NCBI RefSeq assembly: GCF_000422285.1
Contig: NZ_AULM01000001.1
Coordinates: 124,001 to 188,000, forward strand
From: Desulfatiglans anilini DSM 4660
GTDB lineage: Bacteria; Desulfobacterota; DSM-4660; Desulfatiglandales; Desulfatiglandaceae
Direction of reading: 5' to 3'
DNA: 64,000 bases
In this document: positions 8,503-16,940 of the stretch, in pieces
Numbering within the stretch: the first letter of the stretch is position 1
Layout of the letters: the number at the start of each line of letters is the position of its first letter
Notes under the pieces: generated by a model
Told to the model about the DNA's origin: nothing
Seen by the model: only the letters and a program-made list of their open reading frames with translations
Databases searched by the model: none
Program-made: the position numbers and the translations under genes

Positions 8503-8522
8503 ACCTTTTTGGATGATGTATC

Positions 8523-8563
8523 GAACAGGGGAAGATCGCAAAAGGTCTTCCCCTGTTCTTTTT
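8523..8563 (+). terminator. Rho-independent terminator after the CHAPA peptide gene
   Basis: A perfect 13-bp stem (GAACAGGGGAAGA at 8523-8535 with its complement at 8546-8558), a 10-base loop and five T residues lie 20 bases after the peptide stop. This ends the radical SAM-peptide transcript and supports the peptide gene being real. Confidence 0.92.
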
Positions 8564-8621
8564 GTGCGGCCCGGGTCGATGCGAACGCAGCTATCAGGCC
8601 CGCTTCGGTTTGATCGAGCGC

Positions 8622-8702
8622 TGAGGTTGAGCGCCCGAAGGGTGTGAAAAAAACGGGATCCGCCCCGCAGCGGCGGGACTGAGCACCCGGAGGGTGGTAA
8701 GA
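8622..8702. repeat. Inverted fragment of the 274-bp repeat family
   Basis: Read on the minus strand, this stretch matches the interior tandem units of copy B: GGGTGCTCAGTCCC, then a GCGGGGCGG-type core, TCCCG, a T-run and TTCACAC. The terminal inverted repeats are missing. It sits between the CHAPA terminator and the methyltransferase gene. Confidence 0.65.
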
Positions 8703-8746
8703 ATCGCCCCCATTTTCGATGGGGTTCTTTCGATGAGGGAAGGCCG

Positions 8747-9697
8747 ATGAAGACCCGGATGCTGGATATTCTGATTTGCCCGGGATGCCTGCCGGAGGAG
8801 AGGCCGCTTACCCTGGAGGCGCGGGAGCGGGGTCTGGAAGGCGAAGTGGTCGACGGGGACCTGTTTTGCCCTGGGTGCGGTGCGCGCTATGCCGTATTGG
8901 AGGGAATCGCCCTCCTGGTGCCGGATGGAGGCGCAGCGGTCGAGCGCTCGGTCCAGGCGGAGGCCCGCTACGAAAGCGCTGCGGCCGTGGCTGCCTACCT
9001 GTGGAGCCATTACCTGGACCTGCTCGAAGAGACGGCCGAGCCGACGGCCTATGCAGCGTGGGGGGGGATGCTGAGCGGCGCGGAGGGCCTTTTTCTGGAT
9101 GCCGGATGCGCCGTGGGGAGGCTCGCCTTCGCCATGAGCGGTCGTTTCGATTTTTCGGTGGGGGTCGACCTGTCTTACAGGTTCGTCAAGACCGCTCGCC
9201 GGCTGATGCACACCCGGTCGATCACCTTCGACCTTCCCCTGGAGGGGCGATTGTGTGAGCAGAGGGCATTCCATCTGCCGGCGGAGTGGAAGCCGGAGCG
9301 GGTGGAGTTCCTGGTGGCCGATGCCGCGCGCCTTCCCTTTCGTTCTGATGTCTTTGCGGGGCTCGCGTCCCTCAACCTGGTCGACAAGATGCCGAAGCCG
9401 CTGGACCACCTTCGCGAGATGGATCGGGTGGCCAGGGCCGCGCAGGCGGAGTGGCTCTTTTCCGATCCCTTCTCCTGGTCGACCGACGTCGCAAAGGAAA
9501 GCGACTGGCTGGGCGGGACGGAAAGCGGCCGTTTCGCCGGAAGGGGTCTGGAAAACGTATGCGCCCTTCTGCGTGGGGACGGACAGGAACTGAGGCCCTG
9601 GCGGATCGAGCGGCCGGCGGATGTCTGGTGGCGCATCCGCAACCACGAGAATCACTTCGAAACGATCCGGAGCAGGACCGTCAAGGCGAAGCGATAG
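8747..9697 (+). CDS. SAM-dependent methyltransferase with Trm112-like zinc ribbon
   Basis: The N-terminus is a Trm112-like zinc ribbon with Cys11/Cys14 (ILICPGC) and Cys41/Cys44 (FCPGCGARYAVLEGI). A class I methyltransferase fold follows, with the SAM-binding motif LDAGCAVGR near residue 120. The GCAVGR motif and a later DPFSWS...WLGG segment recall the methyltransferase part of OvoA, which acts on the imidazole of thiohistidine; this likeness is from memory and needs an alignment. The gene follows the CHAPA peptide after a terminator and a repeat fragment, so it needs its own promoter, which I could not identify. The product is 316 residues. Membership in the peptide pathway is plausible but unproven. 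Confidence 0.7.
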   Translation: MKTRMLDILICPGCLPEERPLTLEARERGLEGEVVDGDLFCPGCGARYAVLEGIALLVPDGGAAVERSVQAEARYESAAAVAAYLWSHYLDLLEETAEPTAYAAWGGMLSGAEGLFLDAGCAVGRLAFAMSGRFDFSVGVDLSYRFVKTARRLMHTRSITFDLPLEGRLCEQRAFHLPAEWKPERVEFLVADAARLPFRSDVFAGLASLNLVDKMPKPLDHLREMDRVARAAQAEWLFSDPFSWSTDVAKESDWLGGTESGRFAGRGLENVCALLRGDGQELRPWRIERPADVWWRIRNHENHFETIRSRTVKAKR

Positions 9698-9778
9698 AAG
9701 GTCCCCATCGGCGGCCGACCCGCCGGCGGCTTGACCCCGATGTCATCCGGAAAAGGATGGGTGCGGGAGAGGCCCCGG

Positions 9779-11104
9779 TCAGTCTGCAGCCGGAGGATTC
9801 CCGATGTCGAACGGGGCGTAGTCCGTCGGGAAAAAGGGCCGCCTGGCCGGCCCGAGGCAGTGGCTCACGAGGGCCGATCGGTCGGCGTAGTTGAGAAGGG
9901 TGAGCAGGAGTTCGCCGCCGCGCAGAAAACCGAGGCAGCCGGCTGCGGCGCTGATTTCATCGAAGCGGACCACCGCGTCCCGGCGCACCCCTTGTCCGGC
10001 AAGGGCCACAGGCACCGGTTCCCCGGAATGGATGAGACGGGATTCGCAGGGCGTCGAATGATCCGCCGTCACGGCTAGCAGGAGATCGCCACGGGTGGTG
10101 ACGGCGTCGAGGGCCTCGGAGAGGGCCCCGTCGAGGTCTTGAATGATCCGCTTCTTTGCGAGGGGGTCCCCCCTGTGGGCGGCCTCGTCGGGGGCCTTCG
10201 TGTGCACGTGGATGAAATCATGAAAGCCGTCGTCGAGGGCCATGCGGACCCGCCTCCGCAGATCCTCGCCGGGGGCGGCGGTGTCCTTCTCGGGGGTGAA
10301 ATCGAGGCCGAGTTCGTGGGCCAGGCCCGCAAAAACCGCGCCCGAGCCGATCAGGCGGGCGGTCATCCCCCACTTTTGGGGAAAAGGCTCCTGCCGGATG
10401 CGCCGGCCGGAACGCTGCGTGGCCAGAAAATTGGCAGGGGCGCGGCCGCTGGCGAGGCGGCCGCGGTTGATCGGATGCCGGGATAACACGGCGTGGCAGT
10501 GACGGAGGTAGTCGTTCAGGGCCCGCGCCGTGCGCTCGGCGCGTTCGGGCTCCGGGTTGTCCGCGAGCGGGTGGATGCGGGCCATGCTGCAGCCCCGCAG
10601 CATCGGGTCCGAATCCGACACGAAGGGGGACACGGGGCCCTTGAGGACCAGGATGCCGTTGTTCCCGTACGTCCGGTGCAGCTCGATCCGGATGGGGCCG
10701 GATTCGTATGGCGACAGGGCCGCGTACAGGGCATTCCGCTCCTCCGGGTCCAGGTCGATGGTTTTGTGCGAAACCGTGAGGATCGGGATCCCATCTACGA
10801 GGCGGACATGGGAGAGATGGGCGAGACAAAGCACGTCCTGGTCCTGGAAAGGCACCGACGCCCCCACCCCTTCGAGAAGCCCCCGGCCGGGAAAGGCCTC
10901 TCTTGCATAACCGAAGATCAGGTGGTGCGCGATCTCGCTGGGGAGGCATTCCCCCGGGCAGGAGGCGTGGAAGAGTCCATTGCTCCCGAGGGCGGCGAGC
11001 CGGTCGAGATTCGGTGTCTGGGCGGCCTGAAGCGGCGTCCTGTCCTGAAGGGACGGGTAGGACCGATCCCCGAGGCCGTCCAGCAGGACGAGTACGATTT
11101 TCAT
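9779..11104 (-). CDS. apgM: 2,3-bisphosphoglycerate-independent phosphoglycerate mutase, archaeal type
   Basis: This enzyme interconverts 3- and 2-phosphoglycerate in glycolysis/gluconeogenesis. At 441 residues it matches the archaeal-type (ApgM) branch of the alkaline phosphatase superfamily. The N-terminal metal motif is VLLDGLGDRSYP, and the C-terminal metal motif ADHSTPCESRLIHSGEPVP is intact. The expected phosphoserine motif appears as PSEIAHHLIFGY; most family members I recall have Ser-Asp here, so the Glu is a variation. The ATG at 11104 starts directly on the beta strand. It is convergent with the methyltransferase gene. Confidence 0.88.
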   Translation of the reverse strand: MKIVLVLLDGLGDRSYPSLQDRTPLQAAQTPNLDRLAALGSNGLFHASCPGECLPSEIAHHLIFGYAREAFPGRGLLEGVGASVPFQDQDVLCLAHLSHVRLVDGIPILTVSHKTIDLDPEERNALYAALSPYESGPIRIELHRTYGNNGILVLKGPVSPFVSDSDPMLRGCSMARIHPLADNPEPERAERTARALNDYLRHCHAVLSRHPINRGRLASGRAPANFLATQRSGRRIRQEPFPQKWGMTARLIGSGAVFAGLAHELGLDFTPEKDTAAPGEDLRRRVRMALDDGFHDFIHVHTKAPDEAAHRGDPLAKKRIIQDLDGALSEALDAVTTRGDLLLAVTADHSTPCESRLIHSGEPVPVALAGQGVRRDAVVRFDEISAAAGCLGFLRGGELLLTLLNYADRSALVSHCLGPARRPFFPTDYAPFDIGNPPAAD

Positions 11105-11118
11105 GGTGTCACCTCGTT

Positions 11119-11289
11119 TCCATCCGGAAATGATGATTTGGCACGACCAGGTTGCTTATCCGGAAAGGGGCTTGTTTGCCGATCCCGATGCTAAACGGCC
11201 GCTTTGCCTTCGCGGCGAAGTGCAGGCCGTGTTTGTCCGGAACTACGGATTTCCACTGAATTAAAAGAAAATCTTGTTTCCGGACGGGG
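11119..11289. repeat. Shorter, diverged member of the 274-bp repeat family
   Basis: The left end TCCATCCGGAAA (11119-11130) is identical to copy B. The right end, near TTTCCGGACGGG (11278-11289), is a weak inverted match. The interior is shorter and does not carry the tandem units. It may be a deletion derivative. Confidence 0.5.
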
Positions 11290-11565
11290 GCGGCGTCCCA
11301 GGGATTCCACGGAAGATGCGCGGCCGAACGCATCGGGAAAGGGCTTGCGGATAGCCGGCCGAAAGCCGGATGCGGTGCCGGAGTATAACGGACAAGGGCC
11401 GGCTGCACAAGATTTTCGTTGCCGGGAAAAGGGGACGGAAGGGTGCGCACTCTTGGCGAGCGGAGAACTGCGCCGGGCGCCTGGGGCTGGCGCAGCACCG
11501 AGAACCGCGGCTGAGCGTGCCTCGGGAGCGCGGGCGCCTGAGGCCGGTCACAACGGGAGGAAAGA
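11290..11565. other. Intergenic remainder between apgM and the 11566 gene
   Basis: No gene, promoter or hairpin could be supported in this stretch. It presumably carries the start signals of the plus-strand 11566-fetB group. Confidence 0.3.
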
Positions 11566-12705
11566 ATGGAGTTGACGGCAACCTACATCTGCCCGGTGCG
11601 GGGCCTGGACGGCCTCGAGGCGCCTGAGCCGTCGCGGATTGAGACGGCGTCGGGAATCGCTGCGGACCTCGGGCTCGAAAGGCTGTACCTGCCTGTGCTG
11701 GAAGAGGCGCTCTTACGGGCCCCGCGGGCGGTCACGGCCTATCTCGACGGCCTGGTGGCGGCCCTCGATCGGATGGAGAAAAAGGGGCTCGGAGCCATGC
11801 TGACGGCTCCGGCCGGTCGCCTGCTGGGGCTTGCGTGGGGGGCGCCCTATCTTGTCTCGGGCTGGAAGGCCGCAGGAGCGCCCCCGATATTTGTGGATGG
11901 CAAGGTGCGGCATCTCCGGCCCTATGACTGGTGGGCGGACCCGGCGGTCCTGGAAAAGCGCATCCGGGTCTTCCGTGAGTGCGTGGGCGCTTTGAGCGGT
12001 CATCCGGCGCTCGGCGGGTGGCTTTTGATGGATCGGGCCCTCGAGTGGAATAGACCGAGCGCGCAGGTCGCCGATTGGATGCTGCGGTCCTATCTGGGGG
12101 AGATCCGTGAAAAAGGTTCAGGCGCGGTGGTCTATCTGGGCGTAGGGTGGAGCGAGTTGATCGATCCGCAGATCGTCCGTGGGCTCGCGAAGGAAGTGGA
12201 TGGACTACGGCTGGGGGGCATGGAGCACCCTCCGGAGGCCGTGGGCCCCGTTCAGGATTTCTTTACCGAAAACCTGGCCGCAGGATATCTCGGCATCATG
12301 GCACGCTGGCTTTTCGACCGGCCCGTCGAAATCGAGATCGGCTATCGGGTCCCCGCCCGCTCTCCAGGTGCCGAGGAAGGCGCGGAGGCGGCACAGACCC
12401 TGGCCACGAGCGGCGTCGCCGCTGTCAGCCGCGCCAGCCTGGCGGACCCCGAACCCGTCCTGCGGCAAAGGCCGCCCTGGGTTCTCAGTCCGGGGCTCGA
12501 CCGGGTGGGACTCCTCGATGCGGGCATGGAGCCGAAGGCCTGGGTCCCCGCCTGGCTCGACACGGTGAAGCGTGGGGGCGAGGCGGGCGAGCCCTTCAGC
12601 TTCATCGACCTGTCCCGGAAGGAGTACCTGACCGATCCAACGAAGCATTTACAGCGGCTGTGGGGGCATTTTCGAGATGACCGGGTCCGTCGTCATCCGC
12701 TTTGA
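11566..12705 (+). CDS. Hypothetical protein, possibly TIM-barrel glycosidase-like
   Basis: This 379-residue protein was not recognised. It lacks a signal peptide. The segment GHPALGGWLLMDRALEWNRP resembles the strand of glycoside-hydrolase barrels in which an Asn-Glu acid/base would sit, but here the position reads Met-Asp-Arg, so catalytic function is doubtful. The ATG at 11566 follows GGGAGGAAAGA. It overlaps the ABC ATPase gene downstream by 29 bases, so it is co-transcribed with the exporter. Confidence 0.6.
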   Translation: MELTATYICPVRGLDGLEAPEPSRIETASGIAADLGLERLYLPVLEEALLRAPRAVTAYLDGLVAALDRMEKKGLGAMLTAPAGRLLGLAWGAPYLVSGWKAAGAPPIFVDGKVRHLRPYDWWADPAVLEKRIRVFRECVGALSGHPALGGWLLMDRALEWNRPSAQVADWMLRSYLGEIREKGSGAVVYLGVGWSELIDPQIVRGLAKEVDGLRLGGMEHPPEAVGPVQDFFTENLAAGYLGIMARWLFDRPVEIEIGYRVPARSPGAEEGAEAAQTLATSGVAAVSRASLADPEPVLRQRPPWVLSPGLDRVGLLDAGMEPKAWVPAWLDTVKRGGEAGEPFSFIDLSRKEYLTDPTKHLQRLWGHFRDDRVRRHPL

Positions 12706-13351
12706 AGACGTGTCGTTCTCCTTTTTACGGGAGCGTCCCCTCTTCGAAGGGCTTTCTCTTTCCCTTCTCCAGGGGGCGTTCTATCTGATCGGAGGACCTT
12801 CCGGGTCCGGGAAATCGACGTTCCTGCGCCTCATCAACCGGCTCGAGGAGCCTTCCGCGGGAACGATCCGCTTCAAGGGGCGTCCTTTGAAGGATTTCCC
12901 CCCACCCGTCCTGCGACGGTCCGTCCTCTTCATTCAGCAGACGCCGGCCGTTGTCGTGGGCAGTGTACAGGAAAACCTCCTGCTCCCCTTTTCCTTCCGG
13001 CACAACCAGGGCCTGGTCCGACCTTCCGACCAGGAGCTGCGGGCTCGTCTGGACCGGTTTCTCCCGGAAGGGGTGCAGCTGGAGGCGCCTGCCGAGGCCC
13101 TGTCCGTGGGCCAGCTCCAGCGTTTGTGCTTCGTGCGGGGCCTCCTGCTCGCGCCCGAGGTGCTTCTGTTGGATGAGCCGACGAGCGCCTTGGACGAACG
13201 AAGCGCGCGGATTGTGGAAGATGAGACGGAGCGGCTCTGCCGGGAGGCGGGGATGACCGTCGTCATGGTGAGCCATCGCCGGTTCGAGCCGCGGATCGTC
13301 GAACCGGTCCGGGTGACCCTGTTGAACGGACAATGGAGGGAGGGCGCATGA
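12677..13351 (+). CDS. fetA: ABC exporter ATP-binding protein, FetA-like
   Basis: This is a 224-residue ABC ATPase with Walker A GGPSGSGKST near residue 38, the signature LSVGQLQR, Walker B VLLLDEPTSALD and the switch His in VSHRR. Its partner directly downstream is a FetB-family permease, so the pair corresponds to FetAB, implicated in iron export and stress resistance in E. coli. The gene overlaps the upstream hypothetical gene by 29 bases and fetB by ATGA. The substrate is inferred only from the permease family. Confidence 0.85.
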   Translation: MTGSVVIRFEDVSFSFLRERPLFEGLSLSLLQGAFYLIGGPSGSGKSTFLRLINRLEEPSAGTIRFKGRPLKDFPPPVLRRSVLFIQQTPAVVVGSVQENLLLPFSFRHNQGLVRPSDQELRARLDRFLPEGVQLEAPAEALSVGQLQRLCFVRGLLLAPEVLLLDEPTSALDERSARIVEDETERLCREAGMTVVMVSHRRFEPRIVEPVRVTLLNGQWREGA

Positions 13352-14142
13352 CCGCAGCCGTTCCTGACATATCGCTGTTTCAGTTGGCCCTGGGATGTGT
13401 CTTTATCCTGGGGGCGGGTGCGGTGTCCTTTCTGCACGGACTCGGGCTCGAGCGCGATCTGCTGCTGGGAGCGGTCAGGACCTTCGCGCAGCTTTTCCTG
13501 CTGGGGTATGTCCTCAAGTTCGTCTTCAATGCGCAGGACATTTGGCTGGTGACGGCGGTCTTCGTTTTCATGATCCTTTTTGCGGCCTGGACCATCCGGG
13601 CGCGGGCCCGTGAAAAACAGATCGCGCTCTTCTGGCCGACCTTCCTCTCCATGCTGTTCAGCTACTGGATCATTTCCTATCTGGTGAGCGGCGTGGTCGT
13701 CGGCGCCACGCCCTGGTGGCGGGCGCAGGTCTTCATCCCGCTCGGGGGCATGGTGATCGGGAACTCCATGAACGCGGTTGCCGTGTCGCTCGAGCGTCTC
13801 CTGAGCGATCTTCGCGGGCGGAGACGGGAGGTGGAGATGATGCTCTGCCTCGGGGCCGACTACCGCGAGGCCAGCCGGGAGATCCTCAGAAACGCGATAA
13901 AGGCCGGGATGATCCCTTCCATCAACTCCATGATGGCGGCCGGCGTGGTCTTCATCCCGGGGATGATGACGGGCCAGATCCTGGCCGGGGCCGATCCCCT
14001 GACAGCCATCCGCTATCAGATCGTGGTGATGCTGATGATCGTCGGATCCACGGCCATCGGGGCGTTCCTCGTGCTGATGCTGGTGCGCAGACTCTGCTTC
14101 GGGGCGGCGCAGCAGCTGCTGCTGCGCCCGAAGGGCGGGTGA
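13348..14142 (+). CDS. fetB: ABC exporter permease, FetB/YbbM (UPF0014) family
   Basis: This 264-residue membrane protein has about seven hydrophobic segments and the UPF0014 core, for instance GGMVIGNSMNAVAVSLERL and the GMMTGQILAGADPL segment. The ATG at 13348 overlaps the fetA stop (ATGA) and has GGAGGGAGG upstream; a start at 13333 is less likely. It forms the membrane part of the FetAB-like exporter. Confidence 0.88.
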   Translation: MTAAVPDISLFQLALGCVFILGAGAVSFLHGLGLERDLLLGAVRTFAQLFLLGYVLKFVFNAQDIWLVTAVFVFMILFAAWTIRARAREKQIALFWPTFLSMLFSYWIISYLVSGVVVGATPWWRAQVFIPLGGMVIGNSMNAVAVSLERLLSDLRGRRREVEMMLCLGADYREASREILRNAIKAGMIPSINSMMAAGVVFIPGMMTGQILAGADPLTAIRYQIVVMLMIVGSTAIGAFLVLMLVRRLCFGAAQQLLLRPKGG

Positions 14143-14198
14143 TTCGCCCTCCCATTCCGGTCGGGTTTCCAAAAGGGAGGCCGTAGGTGGCGGCCGGA

Positions 14199-14214
14199 TG
14201 TTTCACGTGGCACG
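14199..14214. other. parS-like motif, site 1
   Basis: TGTTTCACGTGGCACG resembles the chromosome-partition site consensus TGTTTCACGTGAAACA. A second, closer match is at 34009-34024. The site is in the gap after fetB (14143-14402), which otherwise holds no supported feature. Confidence 0.35.
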
Positions 14215-14402
14215 TGACCCGTGCCGTCGCTCCGCCGTCACGCCGGCGGAATGCCGATGCAGCGCTTGGTCGGCGGCATGAGCAGTCGAGGGCGGAAAAG
14301 CCCCTGGAAAAGAAGCGGCCGGGCGCAGGGGATGGGACAGGTCGTTTTTGATAAAGAATCAGCAAAAACAGGTGGTTGGTTGTCGAGACCCCCGGGGAAT
14401 CT

Positions 14403-15233
14403 TCACGGGACGCGACCCCGCTTCGGTGTGAGTTCGAGCGGGGTCTCGAGGCGTCTGAGGGCCTCTTCGACGGAGCGGTTCTGGTGCACGAGCATGGCGA
14501 TGGCGGCGACCATCCGCTCGGGCTGTGCGTGCTGAAAGACGTTCCGCCCCAATGCGGTCCCGGCTGCGCCGGCGTCCATCGCCTCCGCGACCATGCTGAG
14601 CACCGCACCGGACGACCCCATCTTGGGCCCCCCGGCCACGACGACAGGCACCCCGCACCCCCCGGTGACCTGGCGGAAGGATTCGGGATCCCCGGTGTAC
14701 GGTATTTTGACCAGGTCCGCCCCCAGCTCGGCCCCCAGACGCGCGGCGTGGGCGATCAGCTGCGCACGGTCGACGGCGCCGCTCAGCGAGCTTTCCGGAT
14801 ACAGCATGGCAAGAAGGGGCATGCCCCACCGTCGGGCCTCTGCGGATATATAGGCGAAATCGTGCAGCATATCGGCTTCGTGAGCGCCGCCGATGTTGAC
14901 GTGCACCGAGACGGCGTCCGCCCCGAGGCTGACGGCCTCTTCAACGGAGCAGACGAGGATCTTTCTCTGCGGATCGACGCCGCAATGGGTACTCCCGGAA
15001 AGATGAACGATAAGGCTGATTTGGGGAGGAAGATTCGCGGCGCATCGGCCAGCGGACCCTTTGTGGAGGATGACGGCCGATGCGCCGCCTTGGGCGGCGG
15101 CCAACGCGGCCTTTTCAATCTCGGCGATCCCGGTGATGGGCCCCATGGTATATCCATGATCGAGCGGAACGATGACGGTTCTTCGGGAGCCTGGATGGAG
15201 GATTCTTCTGAGCCTGGTTTGTTTTCCGTTCAT
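14403..15233 (-). CDS. Second ADH synthase-like class I aldolase
   Basis: The 276-residue protein is a paralog of the 21522-22373 gene, in the archaeal 2-amino-3,7-dideoxy-D-threo-hept-6-ulosonate synthase group of class I aldolases. Shared blocks are VPLDHGYTMGPI, IVHLSGST, GADAVSVHVNIGG, the Schiff-base segment LVKIPYTG and [12 protein letters not shown]. It stands alone next to the aro operon and has its own consensus promoter at 15329-15357. The ATG at 15233 is preferred to an upstream TTG. It may back up the operon copy or supply another aldol reaction; a LsrF-like role cannot be excluded. Confidence 0.82.
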   Translation of the reverse strand: MNGKQTRLRRILHPGSRRTVIVPLDHGYTMGPITGIAEIEKAALAAAQGGASAVILHKGSAGRCAANLPPQISLIVHLSGSTHCGVDPQRKILVCSVEEAVSLGADAVSVHVNIGGAHEADMLHDFAYISAEARRWGMPLLAMLYPESSLSGAVDRAQLIAHAARLGAELGADLVKIPYTGDPESFRQVTGGCGVPVVVAGGPKMGSSGAVLSMVAEAMDAGAAGTALGRNVFQHAQPERMVAAIAMLVHQNRSVEEALRRLETPLELTPKRGRVP

Positions 15234-15328
15234 GACGTCTTCACCGCCGGCAAAATGCTCATCGTGGGAGGCAGGCCGCAAGCGCTTGAAACAAGACCGT
15301 TTCGCCCTGCCGATTTTGACAGGACCTG

Positions 15329-15357
15329 ATTATAATCACCTCCTGCGAGGATGACAA
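15329..15357 (-). promoter_or_regulatory. Sigma70-type promoter of the second ADH synthase-like gene
   Basis: On the minus strand TTGTCA (15352-15357) and TATAAT (15329-15334) are separated by 17 bases, close to consensus, about 95 bases upstream of the ATG at 15233. Confidence 0.75.
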
Positions 15358-15674
15358 GCACCGCCTTTCGGTTCGTGCGGTGAGTGGCGGGATCTTGAAG
15401 CGAGATTCGGGAAAGACGCTCCTTCAAGGGTGAAGCCAAGCGCGACAGCCCGAGCCCGCTGACAACGAATCGGTTGACGAACCCCGGCCCGCGGTTCCGC
15501 CGCTTACTCCATCCAGAATGACCCGGTGAGCACCGGGGAAACCTCTTTCCGCTATGATTGCGACAGTTTCCTGTTCTACCGGGACGAGGGAGGCGCTATG
15601 ACCCGGTAAGATTAGGCGAGCCGCTGCGGGCCCCTGACGGGCGGCCGCCTGTTCGGGAGGCTGCCCGGGACCAT
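15358..15674. other. Intergenic region upstream of the ADH synthase paralog and downstream of aroA
   Basis: Apart from the promoter at 15329-15357, no gene or recognisable terminator for the aro operon was found here. Confidence 0.3.
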
Positions 15675-16940
15675 CTAAAGAGCGTCAAAGAGGGTCCAGA
15701 AGCCCGGAAAGGATTTTTGGACGCAGTCCTCGTTCAGGATGCGCACGCCAGGGGTGCGAAGACCGATGACCGCGAGGCTCATCGCGAGCCGATGGTCGTT
15801 TTCGGGGTCTACGACGGCGCCGGTGAGCGATTTTCCTCCGTCGATTTCGAGGCCGTCGGGCAGCTCCCGGACCTGGGCGCCTAGGCGACGCCATGCCCGG
15901 GTGACGGATCGAAGGCGGTCGCTCTCCTTGAAGCGGAGGTGGGGGACATTGCGGATCGTTGTTCTTCCCTCTGCAAAGGGGGCGACCGCCGCCAGGGTCG
16001 GCACCATGTCCGGCATGCCGTTCATATCCGCTTCGATCCCCTCGAGCGGCCCGCCCTGGACGGTCACGGCATCCGGCTCCTTCAGGACGGCGCATCCCAT
16101 GGCCTCGAGCAGATCCAGAAAGCCGACATCCCCCTGGCAGGTCTCGAAGGGCCGGACGTTGCGGATGGTCACGGACCCCCCGGTGACGGCGGCGGCGGCC
16201 CAGAAATAGGAGGCGCTCGACAGGTCCGCCTCGATTCTGAAACGCCGGCCGTGATAACGCCTCTCTTTCGGGACGAGAAAGGACTGCGGGCCGGAAGACT
16301 CGACCCGGACGCCGAACGCCTCCATGACGAAGCGGGTCATGTCCACGTAGGGCCGGGACAGAAGCGGCCCGACCGCTTCGATTTCGACGGTGTCGCGGGC
16401 ATACGGGGCGGCGAGGAGCAGCGAGGAAAGGTACTGGCTGCTTTCGGCGGCGGGGATCTTCACTGTTCCGCCGTCGAGGCCGCGGGCCTCGAGCCGGACG
16501 GGGGGGCAGCCGGGCCTCCCGGCGTAAGAGATGGCGGCTCCAAGCGCCCGGAGCGCTTCTACGAGGGGGGCGAGAGGGCGCTCCCGCATGCGCTCGGAGC
16601 CGTCGAGGGTGAGACGTCCATGGCCGAGCGCGGCCACGGAAAGCAGCAGGCGCATGGATGTCCCGGAATTGCCGAGGAAGAGGGTCGCCTCCGGTGAGGG
16701 AAGCGCGACGCCGCCGTTGATTCCGGCGACGGCCAGGTCGTCCCCGCTGGGTTGAACCGAGGCGCCCATGAATCGGAGGGCGTCGAGGGTGTAGCGGGTA
16801 TCTTCGGAGAAAAGCGGCGCCTCGATCAGGCTCGGCCCTTCGGCGAGGGCGGCCGTGATCAGGGCCCGATGGGTCATGCTCTTGGAGCCCGGGAGGTCCA
16901 GGGCGGCGTTGACGGTCCGCTTGGGTTCGATCGTTTTCAT
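15675..16940 (-). CDS. aroA: 3-phosphoshikimate 1-carboxyvinyltransferase (EPSP synthase)
   Basis: This enzyme transfers enolpyruvate from PEP to shikimate 3-phosphate. The 421-residue protein carries the family motifs LPGSKSMTHRALI near the N-terminus, FLGNSGTSMRLL, a mid-region QYLSSLLLAAPY and the C-terminal HLRFKESDRL. The ATG at 16940 overlaps the aroE stop (ATGA). It is the last gene of the minus-strand aro operon, and nothing suggests truncation. Confidence 0.96.
   Translation of the reverse strand: MKTIEPKRTVNAALDLPGSKSMTHRALITAALAEGPSLIEAPLFSEDTRYTLDALRFMGASVQPSGDDLAVAGINGGVALPSPEATLFLGNSGTSMRLLLSVAALGHGRLTLDGSERMRERPLAPLVEALRALGAAISYAGRPGCPPVRLEARGLDGGTVKIPAAESSQYLSSLLLAAPYARDTVEIEAVGPLLSRPYVDMTRFVMEAFGVRVESSGPQSFLVPKERRYHGRRFRIEADLSSASYFWAAAAVTGGSVTIRNVRPFETCQGDVGFLDLLEAMGCAVLKEPDAVTVQGGPLEGIEADMNGMPDMVPTLAAVAPFAEGRTTIRNVPHLRFKESDRLRSVTRAWRRLGAQVRELPDGLEIDGGKSLTGAVVDPENDHRLAMSLAVIGLRTPGVRILNEDCVQKSFPGFWTLFDAL

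Noticed and set aside
8328-8516. Met/Arg/Pro-rich reading of the CHAPA gene in the other plus-strand frames
   Set aside because: These frames lack a ribosome binding site and a regular peptide; only the frame starting at 8347 gives exact pentapeptide repeats.
12934-14172. 412-codon minus-strand open frame opposite fetAB
   Set aside because: It has His/Arg/Asp-rich low-complexity composition typical of antisense frames; the plus strand encodes the ABC exporter.
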